From Platynereis dumerilii (taxonomy: Eukaryota > Annelida > Polychaeta > Phyllodocida > Nereididae): a stretch of 64,000 bases of DNA. The DNA is taken from the NCBI GenBank assembly GCA_026936325.1, contig JAPTHN010000007.1, positions 16,428,337-16,492,336 of the forward strand, in the 5' to 3' direction. This document shows positions 36,286-45,850 of this stretch, one piece after another. Each line of letters opens with the position of its first letter. The first letter of the stretch is position 1. The notes beneath the pieces were generated by a model, which saw only the letters and a list, made by a program, of their open reading frames with translations, was not told where the DNA came from and did not search any database. Position numbers and translations under genes: made by a program.

Positions 36286-36927
36286 GAGCCTCAAGTTGTA
36301 AAAAACAACAGAAAAACACTGCTGCCAATCTTAAAAGCTGCTAAGAAGTCTCCAGAAATTGAGAAAGCTTCCCTCCAACAGGATAAGCTCTTCATAAACA
36401 GCAAACTGTTTACTGTGAACAACCTGCACGAACTCCCAGAATTTCTTCAGGCCCATAACGTTGCAACAGTCAAAACAGATGATGCTTTAGTGTTCTATTC
36501 CAAAAGTTCTGTTTTCAGCAATTTTCATCCAATGGACATTGTAATCGGTGAACAAAGCTATTGCTGTAACGAACAGTTCTATCAGTCAGAAAAAGCCAAG
36601 TGCTTTAATGACCATGATACTGCAAAGAAAATAATGGAAACCTCCGACCCCTACCTCCAACAGTCATTAGGCAAATCAGTTAAGGGCTATGAGTGGATGC
36701 AATATGCAGAAGCGTGTCTTGAGGAAGCAAACCGGGCAAAATACACACAGAATGATAGAGCAAGGGAATTATTGCTGGCTACCGGAGATCGAAATCTTGG
36801 GGAGGCATCTTTTGATAAAACTTTTGGTACAGGTCTTGCCCTACACAACAAAGATGTATGCAACACAGAACTATGGGGTAATAACTTGATGGGAAATGAT
36901 CTTACAAACAAACTGCAAATTTCATAA
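36271..36927 (+). CDS. LINE ORF1 C-terminal part fused to a NADAR domain
   Basis: This 218-residue frame has two parts. Residues 10-57 (NRKTLLPILKAAKK, then QQDKLFINSKLFTV and LHELP) look like the C-terminal domain of LINE ORF1 RNA-binding proteins. Residues 74-215 are a NADAR domain (YbiA-like): FYSKSSVFSNFHP, NEQFYQSEKAKCF with E101, LGKSVKGY, LLLATGDRNLGEAS with E178, FGTGLA and LWGNNLMGNDL. NADAR proteins are known or predicted N-glycosidases acting on ADP-ribose-type or riboflavin-pathway metabolites. The usual DxxWG motif has F in place of W (DKTFG), so activity is uncertain. The ATG and first ~5 residues come from flanking DNA, so the true ORF1 was longer. It may act with the LINE RNA-protein particle; this is inference. 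Confidence 0.75.
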   Translation: MSWPGEPQVVKNNRKTLLPILKAAKKSPEIEKASLQQDKLFINSKLFTVNNLHELPEFLQAHNVATVKTDDALVFYSKSSVFSNFHPMDIVIGEQSYCCNEQFYQSEKAKCFNDHDTAKKIMETSDPYLQQSLGKSVKGYEWMQYAEACLEEANRAKYTQNDRARELLLATGDRNLGEASFDKTFGTGLALHNKDVCNTELWGNNLMGNDLTNKLQIS

Positions 36928-37811
36928 AATTGATTACTTATGTTTATTGTCATGATTATGTGATTCTCTAAATTTAATACCTGTATTTTTGTGGACTTGT
37001 TGTGCTTCACATAATGAACTAACTTTACTTAATGACTTGATCCATTTTAAAACTGTGTTAACAGGCAGTACAGGCAGTACAATAATGCTAACTTCATAGG
37101 ATATAGGTTGGTTTATATGCATAATCCTTAATTGTTTGATGTGTAAATGGACTTATGTTTATGTTGTAGTTGCTATTGTTTATTACGCTATGATGTTATT
37201 TATACTCATGCACTTGTCTGATAAAACTGGCTGCAATTGTTATGTGTTGGACATTCATGAGAGACTTTTGATGTAAATACTGGTGAGTTTGATGCCTGTT
37301 TCTTTTTTGATACTTTGCTCAGAATTTCTCTATCGTAGTGATATAAGACTTATGTGAGTTGTGAGATTATTACCTGTATATTAACTATTTCATTGCATTC
37401 AATGACCTAATTCTATTTGCTCTTGCTTTGTTTTGTTTTTGCAAGTGTGTACTGGTTGAATGAATAACTGAAGTATATTAACATTCAATTTAAACATAAT
37501 CTATATAACTGAAAATGAAAAAGGTAACACAATGTGCCAGGTTACAAATCTATGTGTATTCCATGAACTATCCCTGCACTTCTGCATGGTCTTACCATGG
37601 CTTTAAATGATTATCGAAAAACTACTGTTTTAATATATAATTTCATGCATTTATACATATTTCAGAACTATTTGAACCACTTGTTGAATAATATGGTTGA
37701 TTGTGGTATTTATTCGTTGAAAACTCCTCCTCCCAGAGATCCAAAGGCAGAGGGTGCAGCTGACTGGTACTGTAGGTGCTCTGTTAATGTTTTTTCAGTG
37801 AAAGAGTTATA
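36928..37811 (+). other. Spacer between ORF1 and ORF2 of the NADAR LINE
   Basis: AT-rich sequence within the LINE boundaries and without a recognised domain. The frame at 37597-37812 overlaps the ORF2 start by one base but shows no known motif. It may hold a lost segment or an internal insertion. Confidence 0.4.
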
Positions 37812-38322
37812 ATGGCAAATGAAGGTAATCTGCTTGATCTGTTAAATTTCCAGGGTAACATAGAAAATAATGATGATGAGGCTCCCAACCTATTTAGACA
37901 TTCTCCCTATTATGAATTAGATGACCTGACTACCTTATTTAAACAAAAAAAACACATTTTTAATTTAATGAGTCTGAATATTCAATCTTTGAATGCCAAG
38001 ATCAATGAGCTATTGATTTATATTGAGCATCTCAAAAATAACGATTGTCACATAAGTGCTTTGTGTCTCCAAGAAACGTGGATTAATTCTCACACTGATG
38101 TTTCACTTCTTGAAATTCCAGGTTATAACTTGATTTCCCAGCCGAGCTCCTGCAGCACACACAGAGGAATTGCCGTTTATTTAAGAAACATTTTCAAGTA
38201 TAAGGTACTTTCAATTATAAGTAAAAACCCTCAGGTGTGAGAAGGACTTTTCATTCAAGTAAGTCTAAATAAACATGTTTCTAATTCAGAAAATAAATCA
38301 ATTATAATTGAAAATATTTATA
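37812..38322 (+). pseudogene. ORF2 endonuclease, N-terminal half (NADAR LINE)
   Basis: The frame reads MSLNIQSLNAKINELL, LCLQETWINSHTD and HRGIAVYLR, the first half of an AP-type LINE endonuclease with the N and E catalytic residues. A stop at 38238 replaces the tryptophan expected in the WEGLF motif, and the frame then runs on to NIY at 38322. The nested LINE interrupts it exactly before RPPVDLL, which resumes at 40993. It is dead as an enzyme. Confidence 0.8.
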
Positions 38323-40990
38323 AAGTAAAGTAAAGTAAAGTAAAGTAAAATTTTATTTAACGTCGGTGATGAAACAATAAAACAAATAACACAAGCTATG
38401 CAGCTTTTTACAGACAAGTTTAAAATAACAGAACAAGATGAATAATATGATGTTAAATATATACAAATGAAGATGATGCTATATACAAAAATGAAGCCAT
38501 TTGAGTCTATTGGGTAAGTTCATGAGCATACATGTTTATATTTATGAAAGTAAACTTTAACAGTTAAGAGAACAGCACTTACAAAGAGTTTCTAAGACAT
38601 ATAATACATGTTCCACATTCACATGTATCTAGAATATTTTGATTTTTCAATGCAAACTTGAAAGAAGATACATCTGGAGAACATTTGATGTGAGAGGGTA
38701 GAATATTCCATAATGAGGGACCTTGATACCGAATTGATTTTTTTCCATATTGAATTGTTTTGAATGGAGGTAAAACTAATTTGTTGCTATCTCTCATGTT
38801 ATACGGAGATACTTGTTTATCAAAGAGTGAACTATTTATAGGTGGTGCAAGGTTATTCATGATTTTGAAAACAAGTTCCGCTAAGTTATTTTTACGGTTA
38901 ACATGCAACATCTTTTTCCCCGTTTTTAGTAGTACGTCATTGTACGTACTTTCATAGTCATTACAAACCAATCTTAAAGCTCTTTCATTTAACTTTTCAA
39001 ATTTTCTATCTTGGCCAGGTGAGAAATTGTTGTATGCAACTGAACAGTATATAAAGTTTGAGGCGACAAATGCTTCGTAGATTCTTAGTCTGCCTTCATA
39101 GTCTATATGTTTACATATTCTTTGAAGAGCATTGATCTGTCGCGCTGCCTTTTTGCAGACAAGTGACACTTGATAGTTAAAATTCAGTTTACTGTCAATA
39201 TGAATGCCCAGCAATTTTACAGTATTCTCCGATTTAATATTAATGCCTTGTACTTCAAGTTCAATGACAGAATTATTCCTGCTAATACAGATTGCCTGAA
39301 ATTTGTTTGGGTTTGCTTTCATGAAATTTACTTTAAACCATTTGATTGCCCTCACAGAGGCTATTTCAAGTTTTTCTTTGACAACTGTTAGGTCACTATG
39401 AGAAAAGGAAAGCGTATTGTCATCTGCATAATTATATACTTCACATAATGTCTTTTGTTCGATCAAGAAATCATTTATAAATATGTTAAATAGGAGAGGG
39501 CCCATCATAGAGCCTTGGGGGACACCAGTTTTTAGATCCAGCCAATCGCTCCGTGTATTACCTAATTTGACAGCTTGTTTTCTGTCTTTTAAGTAATTCA
39601 TGACAAAGGAACAAGCTTCTAATGAAACTCCATAGGCATTTAATTTGGCAATTAGTAGACCATGAGGAAGGCTATCAAAAGCCTTTGAAAGATCAATCAG
39701 TACACATCCTACATCGCAATTATCATCAAGAGCTTTTTGCCAGTTTTCTATGCATTTGACAAGTACGTTGTTGCAGCTGTATAGCTTTCGATATGCAGAA
39801 AGACCAGATGAGAGAGATGTTGACATAAATTCAAGAAGTTGGTCGCACATTATTCCTTCAAATAATTTGGAAGATGATGTTAGAACACTTAGTGGTCTAT
39901 AGTTTTCTTTAGACAATTGATCTGACTTTTTATATAAGGGGGTAACTTCAGCTTTTTTGTTACAATGAGGAAATACACTATTTGTGATGCAGTTATTGAT
40001 TATTGGTGTCAGGGATATACTAAGGCGATTTGAACCTACGCGTAGAAATTTTGGCGAGATGTAATCAAAACTGGTAGCTTTATTAGTTTGTAGAAGCTTA
40101 AGTTTGTTTAGAGTTGTTGATCGGTTTACAGGTTTAAAATCAAACTCATTATCATAATTTGCATAGTCACGGATTAGTTTGACACTTGGATGATCTTTGT
40201 AATGGTCAATGACCTGATCAACTGACATTTGTTTAACTTCATTGGATTCACTAAGATCTTGTGCTACATTTATGAAAAAGTCATTGAAAGTATTACTCAC
40301 ATCTGACGGTTTGCTAATTAAAGTATTATCTTCATATAAAGTAATATTTTGATTATTTTGTTTAACTTTGTTGGTCATAAAAGGCTTTACAATTTCCCAG
40401 AAATGTTTCCCCTTGTTGGAACTTGCATTACATTTTTTATCAAAATATTGTTTGAGTGAGGCTCTTTTTAGTTTATTGACCAGGTTTCTTTGTTTTTTGA
40501 ATTCATCAAAGTTTTCTCTGCTTTTTGTTTTGTGGAATTTCCTTCTGAATGCTGCTTTAAGGTTTATGGATTTTCTTAAGTTGTCATTCATGTATGGAAG
40601 TGGTCTGTATTTAACAACCTTTTGTTTTCTAGGTGCATTTTTGTCAACTACATTTAGAAGTAGAGTATTATGAAACCACAATTGGTCATCAACCTCGTCA
40701 AAAATTTCAGAAACATGGAAAGGTGCTAACTTCAGATCATTTAGGTATGACTCTTCACTAAAATTCTTGAAAGATCTGTAATTTACTAACTTTGGTTCAT
40801 TAGATGGACACGTTAATCTTGTTGATGCACTTATGTAATTATGGAAATCACTAATTCCTAGGGATACGTTTCGTTTATGGTTTTCTTTATTGATTTTGGG
40901 TTATTTGTTAGGATGACATCTAATAAAGTTGGATTTTCTACACTTTTAAAACATGTTGGATCTTTTATCAACTGTTTGAGGTCGAATGTG
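38323..40990 (-). mobile_element. Nested 5'-truncated LINE, inserted antisense into ORF2
   Basis: On the minus strand it runs from the end of an endonuclease domain (LKQLIKDPTCFK and NPTLLDVILTN near 40980-40880) through RT to a (CTTTA)n tail at 38321-38349. It separates the host LINE's NIY from RPPVD. Removing it restores continuity, with at most 2-4 bases of target duplication (TA). The tail and C-terminal region fit the CR1/Jockey-like group, but it differs from both other LINEs in this half of the window. Confidence 0.85.
38579..40681 (-). CDS. Reverse transcriptase of the nested LINE
   Basis: This 700-residue open frame begins in the linker after the endonuclease (WFHNTLLLNVVDKNAPRKQK). 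It carries RT motifs NYRPLSVL, D330 and D336 in LIDLSKAFDS, GVPQGSMMGPLLFN and Y418-ADD, then the C-terminal PFKTIQYGKKSIRYQG and SLWNILPSHIK, and ends CGTCIICLRN. The RT core looks intact. Upstream of 40681 the remaining endonuclease piece is in two frames, broken near 40865. Without a full endonuclease it is a dead-on-arrival truncated copy, yet the long open frame suggests recent insertion. Confidence 0.85.
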   Translation of the reverse strand: MWFHNTLLLNVVDKNAPRKQKVVKYRPLPYMNDNLRKSINLKAAFRRKFHKTKSRENFDEFKKQRNLVNKLKRASLKQYFDKKCNASSNKGKHFWEIVKPFMTNKVKQNNQNITLYEDNTLISKPSDVSNTFNDFFINVAQDLSESNEVKQMSVDQVIDHYKDHPSVKLIRDYANYDNEFDFKPVNRSTTLNKLKLLQTNKATSFDYISPKFLRVGSNRLSISLTPIINNCITNSVFPHCNKKAEVTPLYKKSDQLSKENYRPLSVLTSSSKLFEGIMCDQLLEFMSTSLSSGLSAYRKLYSCNNVLVKCIENWQKALDDNCDVGCVLIDLSKAFDSLPHGLLIAKLNAYGVSLEACSFVMNYLKDRKQAVKLGNTRSDWLDLKTGVPQGSMMGPLLFNIFINDFLIEQKTLCEVYNYADDNTLSFSHSDLTVVKEKLEIASVRAIKWFKVNFMKANPNKFQAICISRNNSVIELEVQGINIKSENTVKLLGIHIDSKLNFNYQVSLVCKKAARQINALQRICKHIDYEGRLRIYEAFVASNFIYCSVAYNNFSPGQDRKFEKLNERALRLVCNDYESTYNDVLLKTGKKMLHVNRKNNLAELVFKIMNNLAPPINSSLFDKQVSPYNMRDSNKLVLPPFKTIQYGKKSIRYQGPSLWNILPSHIKCSPDVSSFKFALKNQNILDTCECGTCIICLRNSL

Positions 40991-40992
40991 TA

Positions 40993-43331
40993 GACCGCCT
41001 GTGGACTTGCTCGAAAATTACAGAATATTTATTGATGACTTTGAACAGATTTTAGGCAGCCTTCAGAGTAGTAAATGTGAAATTATGTTTGCAGGCGATT
41101 TTAATATTGACTTGCTAAGAATACATAATAAACAAATTTTTAATGAATTCCTCGAAACTTTTTTGTCCTATGGATATATCCCCAAAGTAACGTTTCCTAC
41201 AAGAATCTGCGAAACAACAAGTACTCTCATTGACAATATATTCATTAAAATATCAGAACACTTTTCCTCCTCAAGTGCCGTCATTTTTAAATGTAACATT
41301 TCTGACCATATGCCATGTCTTATTTTTCTTGATTACCTTCGACTTGGAGATACATTGGACAAGTTTATCCGAAAACGGTTAATTACATCACATGCATTAG
41401 CATCATTTAAAGAGGAGGTTGACATGAAATGTAAAATGAATATATTCAGTAGCAATCTTGAAGGTGATCCGAATGAAAATTATGACATTTTGAAAAACGT
41501 TTTACACAATGCTCTAGACAAACACCTTCCTGAAAGAAATTTTCGCTTCAATAAATATAGAGACAAAAACCAGAAATGGATTACTCGAGGTATTATTAAC
41601 TCAATTAGATTTCGAGATAAATTATATAAAAGATATCGAGCAACTAAGCCAGGTGATTCCCTTTATGAAACTCTAAAAATAAATCTACAAACGTACAACA
41701 GAATTTTGAGGCAAAATGTAAGAATTGCTAAAAAGCAGTATTACGAGAGCTGTTTTTCTAAATTTCGAAATGATGTAAAAAAGACCTGGATGACTATCAA
41801 AGATATAATGAACAAACGAAACAACAATAAGGATTTGCCAAATTATTTCTTAATAGACAATGTCAAAGTTACAGATCCCACACTGATTGCAGAAGAGTTT
41901 AATAGATATTTTATTGATATAGGCCCCAAACTTGCTTCTGCCATTGTTCCTCCCCCGAATAAGTCCTACAAAGATTATTTAACAGATGATATAACTCATC
42001 AGTTCCATTGTTTTCAAAGTGTTAATGTGCAGGAGGTGGACAAAATTATCAAAGATCTTAAGCCAAAAACAAGTTCAGGATTTGATTTTGTATCTAATAA
42101 GCTTTTACAACTCATTAAAGATGAAATTTCGGAGCCACTCACTTTAATTATTAACCAGTGCTTTAATACAGGTATCTTTCCTGATAGTTTAAAGATTGCT
42201 AAAGTAACACCTCTACATAAAAAAGAAGAAGACTTTTTACTATGTAATTATAGACCTGTATCGGTATTGCCTAGCATTTCCAAAGTTGTTGAGCGTATCA
42301 TGCATAATCAGATTAATGAATATTTCACAAATTTGCAGTTATTTTATGAAAGTCAGTATGGTTTTCGTAAGGAGCATTCCACTGAATTTGCAGCAATAGA
42401 ATTTCTAAATAGAGCTATATATGAAATGGACAAAAACAGAATACCTATAAACATATTTCTTGATCTTTCAAAAGCGTTTGATACTTTGGACCACAATATT
42501 TTGTTATATAAGCTTAAACACTATGGAATTTCAGGAAAAGCACTAAAATTATTTGAAATTTACCTACATTCACGAAAGCAATACGTCTCTCTTAATAATA
42601 TAAATTCTAAATTACTAGAAATTAAGACAGGTGTACCACAGGGATCTATAATTGGACCTTGGTTATTTATCATATATGTAAATGATCTTAAAAATGCCTG
42701 TAAATTTTTCCATCTAGTTATCTACGCTGATGATACCTCTCTTACCACTACTTTCAACAGCTTTGGAAATGCTGCTCATCTAAAGGCTTCTAATCGTAAT
42801 AATTTCAATGATGAAATTGTTCATAATATTAACAAGGAATTGAACGATGTGTCAAATTGGCTTAAACTTAATAGGTTGTCCCTAAACGTCAGAAAGACTA
42901 AGGGAATGATATTACATACTCCGAATAAAAGAATTGATTATCCCAGACTTACTTTAGATGATACTGTTATAGATTATGTTGATGAATTCAATTTTTTAGG
43001 CATTGTATTGGACAAGCATTTGAGTTGGAAAAAACATATAACGCATGTGCACTTGAAAATATCAAGAGCTATAGGCGTGATGAATAAGTTGAAACATTTC
43101 CTGCCCAAGAAAGTTCGCCTTACCTTGTATAATTCACTTGTGTTACCATATTTTAACTATGGTATTTTAGCCTGGGGATCACAGAGCCAAAAGCTTCTCA
43201 AAATTCAGAAAAAGGCAGTAAGAACTGTAGCTCTAGCCAGGTATAATGCCCATACTGAGCCAATTTTTAAAGAATTAAAACTTTTGAAAGTCATGGATCT
43301 GTGTGGTGCGGGAGTGGAAATTCTGCTATAA
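40993..43331 (+). CDS. ORF2 second half: endonuclease end and reverse transcriptase (NADAR LINE)
   Basis: In the open frame counted from 40986, the endonuclease finishes with GDFNID (D38, N40) and SDH (D107, H108). The RT follows with NYRPVSVLPSISK, D493 and D499 in LDLSKAFDTLDH, GVPQGSIIGPWLF and Y580-ADD. The C-terminal ILAWGSQSQKLLKIQKKAVR is normal for CR1/L2-like ORF2. The first two or three residues of the frame are from the nested LINE. Near 43310 the frame leaves the family pattern; matching sequence continues in other frames up to a stop at about 43630. Confidence 0.85.
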
Positions 43332-43632
43332 ACTGGAACACAACCTTACCCGTGTTTACTTCAATTCAATATTTCGAAGAGGTGCCAAATTCAAAATTAC
43401 AATACCAGAAATACAAAGAATTTTCAAATACCACTAATTAAACATGAATACGCAAGAAATTGTGTAAGATACCGTATTCCTTTAGCATACAATAATTGTC
43501 CCAACTTAATACGAGAAAAAATATATACCCATAGTTTCTTGGGTTTTTCTAATTATGGAAAAAACTACTTGCTCAATTCGTATTCTGAGGAGTGTCTTAT
43601 TGTAGGTTGTTATATCTGTGGAAGAAGAAACT
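43310..43632 (+). pseudogene. Displaced C-terminal tail of the NADAR LINE ORF2
   Basis: Recognisable tail pieces occur in changed frames: YKLEHNLTRVYFNSIF near 43325-43372, then ARNCVRYRIPLAYNN from about 43450, ending in YICGRRN and a stop near 43632. This is the usual tail of such ORF2 proteins, broken by at least two frame changes. Confidence 0.65.
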
Positions 43633-43704
43633 GATAGTGCATTTTTTGTCATTTTCTCATCTTTTTCTGTTTAATTACTTTTTTTTTACTCTTGTTACCA
43701 TTTC

Positions 43705-43780
43705 TGGCATGGTGCGGTGGCCTGTGGCACGGGGGGCAGCAGCCGCGGCTCATGGTGCCATGGTGCTGCCGCACCATTGT
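43705..43780 (+). other. GC-rich stem structure in the LINE 3' UTR
   Basis: ATGGTGCGG at 43709-43717 pairs with CCGCACCAT at 43769-43777, and TGGCAC with GTGCCA inside, around a GGGGGGCAGCAGCCGCGG core. It stands out in an AT-rich UTR. LINE reverse transcriptases commonly recognise 3' stem-loops, so a template-recognition role is a reasonable guess. Confidence 0.45.
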
Positions 43781-44012
43781 CTACCATTATAGAGGGTATT
43801 TAATAATTTGGCCACAATGCCAGTTAGAGATTTCTGTGGGAGTTGGGAGGAGGAGTTTTCATTTCATTTCGGGGCCATCAATTAAGCGACATTTTTTTGT
43901 CTTTTTGAGGCCCCTCACCAATGAATATACCAATTGGTTTCAGCTGAAAGATACCGAGACTGTATTTTATTGGTGAAAAATAAAGTTCTGAGTTCTGAGT
44001 TCTGAGTTCTGA

Positions 44013-44399
44013 GCCAATGATACCACTGCAAAAACTCAGGTGTTAAATTGGAGGGGGGATTGTTTATTATCTGGTGACACCAAAAGTGCCTGAAATTCAA
44101 CCAAGCATGGTTAATAGGATAACTGGAAATTAATAACAGTTGTTCACCAACATGCTTCTGATCTAAATTGGATTTGATATGGAGTTGTCAAGTCAAGCAT
44201 TTTGCTTACTGTTTGCAGTTTTGTTGGCCGCTCTTTTCAGTGTAAAACTACCAACATTACTTTAATCCTATATTGTTTATTGTCTACCACAGTTCACAGG
44301 AGTTATTATGCAGACATAAAGATCAATTGACAGCTTTTGAGCAGAGTGCCCCCTCCCCAGGAGTAGTCCAACCTTGCACCTGAGTTGTTGTTGTGATAT
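44013..44399. repeat. Right remainder of the interrupted repeat arm, and spacer
   Basis: The first ~45 bases continue the repeat arm cut by the LINE. The rest, to about 44360, is the spacer between the two inverted arms; I see no gene in it. Confidence 0.6.
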
Positions 44400-44605
44400 T
44401 ATTGGCCGCTCGGCAATGATGTAACTGCAAGGCTATGATGAAACTGTCCACAACGGATACTATTGGCCAGTTAGACCTATGGCATCATTGATAGCACCAA
44501 TTTTGCATGTCCTCCAGTGCTTGGCAATGGAGTATCCACTTATGACATCAGAGGTCCACTCTGGCACTGAGAAAAAAAAACTGATTTCTTCAGATCAATT
44601 GCTAG
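44367..44605 (-). repeat. Uninterrupted inverted copy of the LINE target repeat
   Basis: On the minus strand it gives ACAGCTCTAGCAATTGATCT through CATCATAGCCTTGCAGTTAC and CCAATAATATCAC with no break. Together with 36100-36285 plus 44013-44055 it formed an inverted pair with a spacer of about 300 bases before the LINE arrived. Confidence 0.75.
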
Positions 44606-44639
44606 AGCTGTAAAGATACAAACTAATCAGAAAACATTG

Positions 44640-45850
44640 TGGTCTCGAACTACTATAGCTGAGGGACCAACAAGCAGTAACTGACTTTTCTGCTGACAAC
44701 AACACTGGCATACAATTTCTGTCAGGGTTTAGCGACTATTCTGCCATACTAATGTGGTGGCTGTGTCAATCTCGAAAGCTTGTCAGGTCTTTGTGACATG
44801 CAAGGGGTTCCTGTATTTAGCTCATGTTGCTTCTGTGACAAGAAATGGCTGGTTGAACTGTGCTGTCAGCTATTCTGTTTAGGCGGTATTTGAACAAGTG
44901 ATAAAATGTGTCAAGAGACCCCGAATGCCCTTGTAGACATAACATTTAATAACGAAATAAAACATCTCATATGCATCTCAATAAATCATATTGGACTACT
45001 ATGTATGTCCTTCTTGATACTGAGAGAGTGGTTTTAAGATAGGGTTTAACGTCATTAAAACTTTCATTCGATCTATCAGTTTCAGCTTACCAAGGTATTC
45101 CAAGTCTCCAACTATCCTTGCTAATAAGTGCAACGTCTTCCGCAGGTTTCTAAAAGCTCCAAAGATTTTTCGTGGCTTCAAAGGACTAGGTGTACTTGAC
45201 GAGAAAGGCTCTGAGCTATGGACTAAGAGTTGACTGTGGTTGACTGCCGGTTGCTGGATGCAGACCTGTAATTTGGATGGAATCATCTGCTTCAGAGGCA
45301 AGTATACTCGCTTGAAGTGCATAAATAATCTGCCTAAAAAGATGCTTTGCTGATGCTTTAGTTTTTCTTGCTTGACACAAAGAAAGTTTCTATAAAAGAA
45401 TTATATTCAGTCTCCTTAAACACCCATTTTAGTCAATAACTTGATTCATGTTTAAGAATGCATGCATGGTAGGAAAGCTCTGATAGTCTCAGGACTGGTG
45501 TTAAATATTGCTTTGAAAAAGAGATTCTTATTCCGAACTTCACTTTATTCCTCCATGATCCAACAGTAAGCATTATACCCTGAAGGAAAAGCACGTGATT
45601 GCAGACTGGTGACATCCTTGCTGTCAAAGTGATCTCTGAGTAAATGGGGATCATCAAGTAAATTGTGCAGCAAGTGCAGCGTGAATGGCCATAATCAAGC
45701 AAATGGTGGTCATCAAGTAAATAGTGATCTGCAGTGAACATATTTTCCATCACTGGGTTTACATAACATTTTACCAAAACTGTAGACTATGCAAATCTAT
45801 GTTCCTCTTTATATGGGTAGCTGACATAATATCAGCCCATACACAAAGTA
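44640..45850. repeat. Rearranged relatives of the 3.5 kb repeat unit
   Basis: 44640-44900 matches the 57400-57480/59566-59700 part of the unit in reverse orientation. 45400-45850 matches 61020-61210 and 55200-55320 in forward orientation (ATTATACCCTGAAGGAAAAG, GACATAATATCAGCCCAT). The mixed directions show an inversion within the family. No coding frame is conserved. Confidence 0.7.

Larger units (their letters stand above)
36286..44012 (+). mobile_element. NADAR-bearing LINE (CR1/L2 group), 5'-truncated, with nested LINE
   Basis: The order is ORF1 C-terminal part with NADAR domain, ~0.9 kb spacer, ORF2 endonuclease-RT, a 3' UTR with a GC-rich stem, and a (GTTCTGA)n tail at 43983-44012. Both ends are fixed by the uninterrupted inverted copy of the target at 44367-44605. 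Short heptamer tails are known in CR1-like LINEs; the ORF2 resembles Crack/Daphne-type members, but I cannot settle the clade. ORF2 is split by a minus-strand LINE at about 38323-40990. The flanks share only a weak GCCA, so the target duplication is uncertain. Confidence 0.8.

Noticed and set aside
45433-45777. 114-residue minus-strand frame
   Set aside because: It lies in a relative of the 3.5 kb repeat; the matching stretch at 61000-61210 does not keep the frame.
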